DNA of 64,000 bases from Myrica gale (Eukaryota; Streptophyta; Magnoliopsida; Fagales; Myricaceae). The stretch lies in assembly GCA_963930655.1 (NCBI GenBank), contig OZ005614.1, positions 1,302,001 to 1,366,000 on the forward strand. The letters run 5' to 3'. Positions 25,900-35,891 of this stretch are shown here, piece by piece. Below the pieces are notes generated by a model that was not told the DNA's origin, did not search any database, and worked only from the letters and a program-made list of their open reading frames with translations. Position 1 is the stretch's first letter; every line of letters starts with the position of its first letter. The translations under genes and the position numbers were made by a program.

Positions 25900-27340
25900 A
25901 CCGGGGAAGAGCCGGAAGACCCTTGTCAAGGTTACATTCTTACCCAATAACTATTTTGCAAGGAAAAATTATAGACAAAAGGAGTAGGATTTTACTCAAA
26001 AGTTATGTATCGACAACTTAAGGAATACCCTTTACGTTGTCAACTCTTTCCATACCCCACGCGTAGTGATAAAAAGGGAGATCCTAAATATTCAAATATA
26101 TATGCTATATAGAAAATCTTTTGTAGTTAATTATTCTTGTAGCCGTTGCATGCCTTTGGAATAATCATGAGATGGGACTAAAACAAGCTTGTTCCTTGCT
26201 TTGTGGGATTATTTAATCCATTAAAAGCACATGCTGATGCCACTAAGGTGGTCTAGGAGTCTAACGTACATGACCATTACGAAAGTAATTTTATTGCTCA
26301 AGGATGGCTCAGAACAAAGACTGGACAAAAAGTTTCATATTAATTTATATGGTAATTAATATGTCGGGTATTTGTGGGAATTTTAAATTATTGTGACATT
26401 CCACATGTTCACCACAAGAGGTTAAAACTAATGTGCCCAGTTATTATGCAAAACTATAAGCACTTTTCAGTTTGCTTTAAAGAAGTTGCCAAGGACCCCA
26501 AAGATCTTCACTGGGAGCTAGCCAAAGATTTAGTTACTTCTAAAATAATTATAGTGGGGTTTCATAGAGGAAAAGATAAAGATTGATTAGCACAAGGTGG
26601 GAAGCATTATCTTTGACTGCATGCAGGATTTTGTGGAGCCTCAAATATGTTTGATGTTGAATGAGAGCATTTCCACGCAATAGATATATGATTATATATC
26701 AACACTTTTTCACTCATGGATGTAGTGAAAATCTAGAAAATTGGAGTTTTATGAATTGGTGCAAAAGTCACGAGGAGAAAGATGATTAAATTGAATTTTG
26801 TAGTTTAGTGATGGAGAGAGATAAATTGATGGATGGGGAGAGAGATTGAAAAGAGAGATGATTTTATAGTTTTTTAATTTTTTGAAATTAAAAAATGGGT
26901 GTAACATTGTCAAAATAGAAGAAAAAAATTCGGAATAAAAATATCAACTTGTAAAAAATTTGTGCTCTTATGTTTGGCAATGAAAAATTTGAACATGAAA
27001 ATTCTCATTTGACTAATTAAAGCATTTCCATCGATCTAGAACTTCCTTATCTTCATCTTCATTTTCAATTATAGTGGAGTCAAAATTACCATGATTGTGG
27101 CTTTTGGACTTCTGAATCCATGTTGGAATTCGCCCCAAACCCAAACCCAAATCCAGAACTTTTACTCATGGATCCTGCAGACAGGAAATTAGGATTTGCT
27201 TGCAGCATGTGGTAGTCTGATATCTTTAACTCTAGAAGACTGTTTATCGAGGGAGTTTAACAGTTTAGAGTTGAAAAAATATTCAAGAATATGATATCTA
27301 AGTGCTATTCTTCAACCATAAGTCATAGGTTGACAAAGGA
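25900..27340. other. Intergenic, nothing recognised
   Basis: AT-rich spacer. A stretch at about 26660-27030 has MITE-like composition (GAGCATTTCC near its left end), but I could not find matching inverted ends. Short frames such as 26374-26586 show no motif. Confidence 0.5.
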
Positions 27341-27350
27341 ACATAGTTTA

Positions 27351-27827
27351 ACTTTTTTTCTAAGCAATCAAGAAGATAAAATTTACTGGAAAGGAAATAC
27401 AAACAACATGCGCTTAACAAACACAACAACAGGGGCCGACATGAGGGCAAACGGCACAAGGCCAACAAAGAGAAAGTGGACAAAAAGCCCAGCTATCCCA
27501 AAGCCGCCAGAGGCGGCGACGCCCACCGAAGGAGAAGGTGACGACAACATCTTAGTCCTGATACCCGCATAGATCGCATCTGAAAGAGCCAAAGGAAGAG
27601 AAGCACACAAGGACTCCCAACAAAAGACGTAAGAGGGTCATACTGCGCCGGCAAAAAGAGGACTGAGCCACCAAAGGCCCCCACCAACAAAATTCTAGAA
27701 AGAGGCGGCGGCGGGAGGGGGAGGAAGAGAGCCTCCTGCCGGCCAAGCTGAAAGGGAGAAGGAGAGGTCAGGCTCAAGGAGAAGAAAATTCTAGAGAGAG
27801 AAAAGTAAAAAAAAAAACTATCGAATT
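27351..27827 (-). mobile_element. 5'-truncated LINE 3' end with target-site duplication
   Basis: The segment is much richer in GC than its surroundings. On the plus strand it begins with a T-run (27354-27359), the complement of a poly(A) tail, and it is bracketed by the 10-base direct repeat ACATAGTTTA at 27341-27350 and 27828-27837. The order (duplication, T-run, body, duplication) is the hallmark of a minus-strand non-LTR retrotransposition, here heavily 5'-truncated to about 480 bp. No coding domain remains; the open frames within are 3' UTR-like and repetitive. Confidence 0.65.
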
Positions 27828-27839
27828 ACATAGTTTAGT

Positions 27840-29640
27840 TAATTACCCTTAATACTTCCTCTAATAAAGTTCATCTATATTGGACTCCAACTCTTCAATT
27901 TTTCCTGTTTTTGGTTGGGTTTTGGAGTTTACGTACGAGTTCATTCGAGTGAGAGGAATCTCTATAGCTGTATCATTCTGACGTCAAACACTTACTTCGT
28001 TCTCCGGTGTTTGTCACTCCCTCTCGATCCTTCTTTTCTCAGTGGAATACAAACCCCGCATTATTCGTTTGTCCCCCATGGACCTGATTGTCATAAAGTT
28101 TGTTGTCACTTTGTTCAGAAAATTTCAACACTTTGGATTCCTTGATTTTCTAAACGATCTTCTTTAGAACAGACGACTTAGAAGGATGACCAGCAATGCA
28201 TCGAGATGATGCGCAGTGTATCTGGTTCGTGGTTGGATTTACCAAGGAATTCTGCAACATGCGCCATCTACTAATGGCTATGCCCGTAGATGGATTTTCA
28301 CAAAGCATTCTCTACTTTTCTTTGGTTGGTGTACGCAGCTTGGTGCCAAGAAGACTGAAGACTCCGAAAATGATATGACGTCAAAGTTGGTCTGCGGATT
28401 TTGGACAGTAGCAAAAAGGCAATGAGGCTAGTGAAACGAGCATCCAATCGATATCACCGAAATTCTCTTCCAGATTTCTTTTGAATATTCTCTACCTTGT
28501 CAATCTCTATCATTTTTTACAAAGCATGCAAGCTGTAACAGTACGATCGTCTAGTTTCTAGATGACAGCTTTGCCTGCTTTACGTCAAGATCTGAAACCC
28601 CTGACCGGGAACCGATCCTTGTGACAAACATTTATAACCTAATGCTTTAGCCGCACCGAGGCAACATGACACATCGAGCCCATAGCTCTGTCTGTGGTCT
28701 GATGTGGCCCCAGCTTCGGCAAAGTCCAGAGGTCCGGTGAACTCTTGAAAACAAAACTCAGAAATAACAATCCTGAGTTTCAATGGTTGATTATGCAACC
28801 GCACCCTGTAAGCGAGATAGTTATTGTATATATGTTAATGATCTGTTTGGTTTCCGAGTCTTTCAACGATCTCTTAGATACATGTCCAACCAACGAGCCT
28901 GACGAATGTCGGTAGCCATTTCGTTTAGTTGTTTTCTTAATATATTTTTCGCCTCTTCAAGTTCGACAACCAGAATCAAATATCTCGAATCTATCACGAA
29001 ATCAAAAAAAGACGATGACGGCTTAAGAGTTAAGATTGGTAGCTAGCTTTATGACATGAAGTCATGAATGGAGTAGGCCGATGGATGATCTGTTAATTAG
29101 GAGGTGTAAAGTGACTTGTTGCTTCATCGATCGCTTGGTTGACCTGCGTCTTGCATGGGACAAATATTCTGCGTTGGTTAGTAAAGACGAAGCCAGGGAC
29201 AAGTATAGCATGCTTAGAGATCACGCAGCCAGGGGCCACTTTTTTTCCTCCTTTGGCTACCAAAACCCAGTTAATGGAGGATGGAGATGCAGACTCGTAA
29301 TTTTATCATCTCATTTGAGATTAGAGATTACCTGCAGTTGTGCAGCGGGCTTAATATATATTCGCCACGAAATCCCTTATTCATCACGGGAGAAAGGAGT
29401 TATGAACTTATTTTCCACTTTACTAACTTATTTAATTTGCTAAAACATATTTCAAACTGGGGGAACCCGAAATCACACATAAATTGATCACCACATGGAC
29501 TCTGTAGAGACTAGTGCAATGCAGAAATGACTCCTAACACTAACCATGGAGGTTTGAGGACATCATCTTCTCCAACAAGTGCGTCTAAGCAATCTCAAAT
29601 AAAGACAACGTCGACACGATCTGGTAAAACTTCCTAGCTA
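27840..29640. other. Intergenic, no gene recognised
   Basis: Mixed-composition spacer of 1.8 kb. Frames at 27915-28145, 28580-28804 (minus) and 29081-29443 lack recognisable motifs or consistent splice partners. It may include decayed gene fragments, but I cannot name any. Confidence 0.45.
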
Positions 29641-29641
29641 G

Positions 29642-30480
29642 TCACATTAGTGTCCAAGTTGGCTCCCGTAATATTTTTTTCATTAGCAAAGCAGCCTTGT
29701 CTCTAGCTTTTGTCCATCCTCTCAAAGAAAGATCTGCTAGCACAGTCAAGGAGTCGGGCACTTCCAAAGCATCTCTGACACAGCCCTCACTTTCATCAAA
29801 CAGGCGAACAAGGATTTCAGCCGCACCCTCCTTACTCAACATGCACCGCTCTTTCAACACGTTGGACATAAAACTCACAACCTGTTTTTCTCAAAGCATT
29901 CAATCCCTCATCAAACAGGAGACAGAGAACGCGAGCGAAGTTCCAGCCAAATCCTCACCATCAGTGCTCTCCACTATTTGCATAAGCCCTGGAACAGCTC
30001 CTGCTCGAACACTCACGGTGCAATTACCATGGAACTGCACAAGCTCAGCCAGAGAACATATATAGTACTGGGCAGCCGGGCCATGAGGCCCCGAGTCTGC
30101 CTTGACCAGCAACTGGGTGGTAAATTTGGCATTTTTTCTTATCAAGCATTACCAAACTGCAAATCAACGAGGAAGCCAATCTGCTGTATTCTGAACAGCT
30201 TGGTTTCCACATCTGCAAGACCCTTTTAGCTCTGGGTTCAAAGACAAGAAAGTCTCAACGGAGGAAGATTTGGATAGGGTAAGGAGTGTGGCGAGGCAAC
30301 GTCAGTTTGGGCAAGCAAGCTCCTGTTTTGAGGACTTACCTTCGTGATGGATCCAGCATTTGGTGTGCTTTCTGCCTCACTCCGTGGGAACCTGAGAGCG
30401 CTTCGGAAAGCAGGGCAGCTGACATTGTAGTGGGCAGATATGGCTTCGCAAAGCAGGGTAGCTTAATTAATTGCTTAACC
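29642..30480 (-). pseudogene. ARM-repeat protein pseudogene (C-terminal part)
   Basis: Minus-strand frames 30145-29900 and 29878-29642 together read as the C-terminal armadillo repeats of a plant ARM-repeat/PUB-like protein: KADSGPHGPAAQYYICSLAE, VRAGAVPGLMQIVESTDGED, then NVLKERCMLSKEGAAEILVR and LFDESEGCVRDALEVPDSLT. The two parts are out of frame with each other (shift near 29935, followed by a stop). The end of the protein is altered, and the upstream part (30150-30480) shows only scattered similarity with stops. No upstream exons or promoter were found. This is a degenerate copy of a gene that must exist elsewhere in the genome. Confidence 0.7.
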
Positions 30481-30619
30481 AGTCTAATGGATAACTTAGC
30501 CGTTATACCAGGAATTGATGATGATACAGGGGCAGCACGTCAATCATTCCAAAGTGCAATTGCGTTCGAAAAATCTCCAAATTTTGGGTCGTCAGTATCC
30601 ACTAAAATCAAGTAGTTTG

Positions 30620-31401
30620 GAGCAGGCAAAAACAATGAGAATTCCGCGAGTTCAGAAGATAAAGACACCTCCTATCAGTTACTTCCCAACTTGAGTTTTT
30701 GCAGAACACTGAATATATTATGCATTACCGGTGGCCTTAAAGACTCATTGGACTTTAAGCAGTTCAAAAGAAGTAACAGTTCCCAACGGCGACAATTTCT
30801 ATAACATAGAATCCTGAAGGAAATTCTGAATTTTGAGAACCGCATTTAAAACGCACATTATCCAAAAGAAATACCAACAAAACAATGCTAGCCAGACTAG
30901 ACGAAGCAACTAAAATAACCACAAGGCAGAGTGATGGAGAAACAGAACAATACATCGTCATTGACAATAGTTCTTGCAAAGGTGTGTATTTATAATTTCT
31001 ATGAGCCCAATAAGGCACATTGAAACTTATCAAAGTCAATATCTTTATTACAATAAATTCGCCAAAATGGATTCTCAAGAGGCTATTCATGACACCACTT
31101 GAGCACATTTGAAAAAAAAATGAGGTCGTATGGAATATCTAGACAAATTATCTGAAGAAAGAAGCAAAACTTACACATCAATTATTCGGATAACGCTCTG
31201 TAGAGGGCAAAAAAAGAATTTAATGGTCTAATCTATGACCAAGCTTTAAAACAAAAACTACAACTCAGTCCCAATGATCTCAGGAAACAGGGATTGACAA
31301 AGAGCAATCAGGACAACCATGTGCATGATACTACACCATGCACCAAAGTGTTCCGTCGTGATTTAGTAAAAGATTTATTAAAAAAAACATGCCAAGCTGG
31401 A
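30620..31401. other. Intergenic, nothing recognised
   Basis: Spacer between the ARM pseudogene and the COX5b stop codon at 31402-31404. The minus-strand open frame 31108-30764 has no motif. The COX5b 3' UTR presumably occupies the right-hand few hundred bases. Confidence 0.45.
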
Positions 31402-31616
31402 TCAATGGCGATCATCGTTTCCATGGCCATCAGGAGGACCTCCAGGACCAAGCACTTCCAGCTGAAAAACATAAACAACAATCACACGAAGCCTCTTCCA
31501 TTAATTTAAACATACTTCTGTGATCAAGTTTTGTTGATAGAAATACAATAAGGAATATATAGAATGGTAACTAAAAAGACCTACCAAGACGTGTCCCTTT
31601 TGCTCCCCCCTCCCCC

Positions 31617-31677
<61 letters not shown>

Positions 31678-33459
31678 GGGGGTGATGTTTCTTAAAATGA
31701 GGATTATGGAAAAGCGAACAAATTACCGTGAAATATTGCAAACAGACAGGCCATTCATGTGGCTTGCCTTTCTCCAGCCAAAACCACACAACATTATGCT
31801 CGTCTTCTGTAAAATTTATACAAATGTCAAACGGTATCAATTGCAAAACTAAACCTACAAAACAAATTCCCATTGTATTAAAAACAAGAATGCGAAGAAT
31901 GCTTACCTCCCTCACCACCAGGGCATCCACCTATTCTTTTGTCAAAGAATTGACTTGACAACAGTAGGTGCTTCCTGCAAGCAGATAACATTATGGAGCT
32001 AGGTTTTTGTGGACATATTTTAATCTGATAAGTCACATTGCACCAACAATAGCACATTATCATCAAACGATCACTAACAGGGAGCATGTTTTGCAAGAAG
32101 TTGATGCATTATACACATTTGTGTTAAAAGAGAGAAGAAATTGGGGAGAGGTCCACTTATAAACGAATGGATGAATAAGAGTTGGGCAAAGAGATAGTGT
32201 TAGGAGCAAGGAGTAGGGAGAGTTGTCAAGGGAAAGTCCATAAATTTGGTTTCAAGCAAATCCCGAAAGGTAGAACAGATCTTCCCCCTGAGGAACTTGC
32301 ATAGAGATTACAGATATTGCAAAAGCAGGGAAAGGGAGGAAAGGCTTTTAAATACTCAAAAACCCAAAGCAAAAATAATATAGCACGGAGGCTAAAAAGA
32401 AGTGAGAAAATAAGGAACTACTCTTCATGGGCAACATTAGACACCAGATATATATGTGAGCATGCGACTATGCGAGTCTGCATGCTTGTATCTGAAAATG
32501 CGCATGTAAGCATATAATGAGGTATATCCAAAGTTTTGTTACTTCAACAAAGAAATAACGTTCAAAGGACACCTTTTTTCTTTTCCTTTGAGATATACTC
32601 TGACCAAATTATGTCATCTTGCACCTTCACCCTTTCTGGTCTTTGACAGATTTGTTCAATATTTCACCTCGTTATAAACACCAGAGATATACTTTTATGT
32701 TCAAACGACACTGACCTTGGTACCAAAAGCCCAACTGGATCATTGATCTCAAGAATGTTCCTTCCCTGTATACCCCCCAAAAAAAAGAGCAGAACAGAAA
32801 ATTTATACATCAATGACAATGACATCCCAGAGGTAAAGAGTCGAGGTAACTAAATAAATGACCTCAAGTCCAGCCTCAAGTTCTTCTCGCTCATGACCGG
32901 TAGCTATGGGCATTACATCTTCGACATTCTTCTTACCTAATCCAAACCAAAAACAACAGTATAAGGGCCAGGAATTTCAACTTTAGAACAAACTATAGCC
33001 AGGATTTGTAAAGCTAAGCAGCAATGGATCGTCTCCGTCGACCATCTATAGTAGATGCATATTCCACGAATTCCTCTTCCCAATTATCCAAAGTTACAAG
33101 ACAGATGCAAATTTCAATTTTCTTTAATCACGCAAAGTGCGTGAAGCACTTCGCCTATCTTCCCAATTTAACTTTCATCGAAAAACAAAATTATTTTTCC
33201 CGGCAACAAAAGAGAGAACAGAAAACTAGGATTTTTCTGATGCGAGAAATGAAGAGAAGTTACCAGAAGGAGAGGGTGCCTGGGGAAAGAAGAGACTCTG
33301 AAACGACGGCGTCGCGGAAGACGAGGAGGTTGAAGAAGGCGGGGAGGAAGCAAGCGATCGGAGGAGTGTGAAAGATGAGGATCGCCATGAGAGCGAGGGC
33401 GATGACGATGCTAGGATTCGGAGCTGAGCCGTTGACGATGATACCACTCGCCGCCACAT
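31402..33459 (-). CDS. COX5B: Cytochrome c oxidase subunit 5b, mitochondrial; possibly degenerating copy
   Basis: Six exons: 33459-33264, 32936-32863, 32765-32716, 31974-31907, 31806-31727, 31461-31402. The frame stays open for 175 codons, close to the usual plant length. Exon 1 encodes a Ser/Arg-rich mitochondrial presequence (MWRRVVSSS). The mature part shows VEDVMPIATGHEREELEA, CPGGEGEDEHNVVWFWLEKG and LEVLGPGGPPDGHG, typical of the zinc-binding nuclear subunit of complex IV on the matrix side. Oddities: exon 3 lacks one base and exon 4 has one extra base compared with the family, so about 13 residues (LLVPRKHLLLSSQ instead of a PFGTKEAPTVVKS-like stretch) are read out of frame. The zinc-site motif CPxC reads WPVC, and RIVGC reads RIGGC. 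Either a decaying duplicate or sequence error. Confidence 0.85.
31620..31674. repeat. (GA)n microsatellite in COX5b intron 5
   Basis: A perfect GA run of 55 bases next to a C-rich patch. In the sense (minus) strand of COX5b it is a (TC)n tract about 150 bases upstream of the last exon's acceptor, so it could act as an extended polypyrimidine tract. Likely length-polymorphic. Confidence 0.95.
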
Positions 33460-33637
33460 AATTCCTTGAAATCCCTCTCGTGCACCGAATGGAAAGAAAT
33501 ACTACGACTGCCCGTACAGCTTACTGCCAACCTGCCTAAAAGGAGCATCGATGTTGGTCCATTTCGGGCATTTTAACTGAGGAGTGCACACGTGTGAGCT
33601 GTAGGTGAACACGTAAACGTGTGGTAAGATCCTGACA

Positions 33638-35202
33638 ATAGTTTTTTTTTCTTCTAAATAAACGGTGTCGTTACCGAGGAGAGAACAATTTATGGACGAA
33701 TCTATGGATTGTCGCTAGAGAGAATGTTTATAGGGATACAAGCAATAGGAATATTTCCTTCTAAATTGGCCGAGGCTGCCCACTGAATAATTATATGGGC
33801 AAGCTCATTGGCAGTTCGCTTAACATGCTCAAAAGTACAAGACTCTCTAACTTGGAATAACCTACGAACATCAGCAACAACATCATCAATTTGCCAAACT
33901 CCACCTCTGTCTCGTTGGTTTATGGCATCCACCACCAACAAAGAGTCACCCTCCAAAATTAAAGGAACCTCAGGAACCAGAAATGCTCCTGGGCAGCGAA
34001 AAGGGCTGCCCTTGCCTCGCCCACAAGAGGGCCGCTAGGAGGAAGCCTCTTTGAGTGAACAAAGAGGATATTGCCTTCAGAATCTCTGCACACAACAGCA
34101 ACAAAGGCAAAGGAACTACGAATAGCGACAATGAAATTGAACTTCCATGAACCAGAAGGAGGGGGTTGTCAAACCGGCTGATGGGTGCTCTCTTTATCCC
34201 GCCAAGCAGAAATTAATTCGAAATATCGGGAATAAGTAGTGCGGAGTAAAAACATCATGTTCAACTCACCACCCTGGTGGACAAGTTGGTTTCTGGAGAA
34301 CCAAATAGAATCCATGAGAATGGCAGCAAAACGAATGAAATTGCCTTGCTGGTCCAGAGGAAGATTCAAGAGTTGCGATGGCTTTAAAATAAGCCTCATG
34401 CAATCCGCAATATTATGGGAAGGAAAAGAGTGAGTAAGGATCGGCCAAGGAGCTTCCTTCCAAATAGTTTGTGCAACCGGGCATTGAAAAAATAAGTAGT
34501 CAAGAGATTTCATATAATGAGCAGAATACGCAAGTCCTGTCATTAGTCTCCCGTTGAATGAAGCTCCCAATATTGTCAATGCAAGGCAAGCAGTTCCATG
34601 CTATTTTTCAAAGAAACAATTTTAAGCGGATAGGCAAAGGAAGCCGCCAAAGAGTCTTCCACTCATCAGTCAAAAATGGATGTTGAGTTACACCAGGACC
34701 TGATATGAGAGCATGAGCCGAACGTAAAGTAAACGCCCCATGATTGTCAGTCGTCCAAATGAGCTTATCCTCTTGAGTAGAACAGGTAAGGGGCAGAGAT
34801 AAGATAGCCTCAGCATCCTTCGGACAAAATAAAGAGTGAATCAGACCAACATCCCAAGTACGCTAGATGGGTAAGATAAGCTCATCAACCATGGCCTCCT
34901 CATCATAAATTAGCAAACCCGAGCGAGGAGAAGGGGCATGGGGAGAAGGGAACGGCAGCCATGGATCTTTCCAAACTCGAATATTAGCCCCCGAGCCAAT
35001 CTGAAAACAAGACGCACCCTAGAGGAGGCTGGCCACTCGAGTGACCCCCCTCCAAAACCAAGAAGCACCCGCAGAGGCCTGGGCATATAGTTCTACTAAC
35101 GTTAGGCTCGCACCAATCAAGATTTGTTCTTGTTACGCCAAGCTCATTGGGATTTTTCCTGACAAGAGACCAGTGGTGCGTTCTCTTCACCTGAACCAAA
35201 CA
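33638..35202 (-). mobile_element. LINE remnant with zf-RVT and RNase H regions
   Basis: Read on the minus strand from about 35110 down, pieces match the C-terminal half of plant L1-type LINE ORF2: ASAGASWFWRGV, then FQIGSGANIRVWKDPWLP, then DYLFFQCPVAQTIWKEAPWP (zf-RVT), then EGDSLLVVDAINQRDRGG and HVKRTANELAHIIIQWAA (RNase H). Stops and frame changes separate the pieces, and the endonuclease and most of the reverse transcriptase are missing (5' truncation). A T-run at 33642-33650 would be the poly(A) tail, and ATCCTGACA at 33629-33637 and 35203-35211 is a candidate 9-base target duplication. Its 3' end lies about 180 bases upstream of the COX5b start codon. Confidence 0.8.
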
Positions 35203-35891
35203 ATCCTGACACCCTTCTCAATTCAAAATTCGGCGGCCATGAGATCTGGAACCTTTTATAATGCAGTTGACACTTTCATATTCAAACAGCTTAAGCAAGA
35301 GAGGGGGCTGGGTTTTCCAACAGGAATCAAGCAACAGAAAACAAGGAACCCGTGGCGTGAAAATTCAGCTACTCTAGCAGTAGATATCGTCAACATTTCG
35401 CCTACACACGACTTAGGTGAACAAATTCAATGGATTTGTTTTTCCATTATTAGAATGGAAAAACAACCCTACCCTAGTTTCTAACTTTCTGATAGTCATA
35501 TGTTTTGCCACCTAACTGCATCCCCAACAGAAATCAGATTGACTAACGTGTTTAAGCCAAGCCCATTAACAATGTTTCGAATGGCAGTTGTAGGATGTAT
35601 CTCAAGTAGGACATTTATCTCAATGACCGTTAAACAACCATCTCGGACCTATGCTTTGAATCCTATATCGATGACATCAAAATTATCCCAACTGAATATA
35701 TTGTTCTAAATCTGACAAACATCCTCCCCAAGCAATCACAATTTATAAACCAAAGCATCAAAGCGGAACCGTTTAACTAGCAACTACTACATGTAAAACA
35801 TAAGTTCAAGGTCCAGCTACGAATAAAATGGAAGCCTCCAATCCACGAACGACAACATTAGTTCCTCAACATCCCCATGATTGCTACTATT
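35203..35891. other. Spacer and CYP95 3' UTR
   Basis: About 690 bases between the LINE remnant and the CYP95 stop codon. No gene is seen. The right-hand part, AT-rich and adjacent to the stop, should be the CYP95 3' UTR. Confidence 0.5.

Noticed and set aside
31620-31674. Regularly repeated tract considered as a CRISPR-like array
   Set aside because: It is a plain GA dinucleotide microsatellite in a plant intron, with no spacers.
34984-35484. Open frames at 34984-35199 (minus) and 35041-35484 (plus) considered as genes
   Set aside because: The first is an off-frame reading of the LINE remnant. The second partly overlaps it in antisense and shows no motif.
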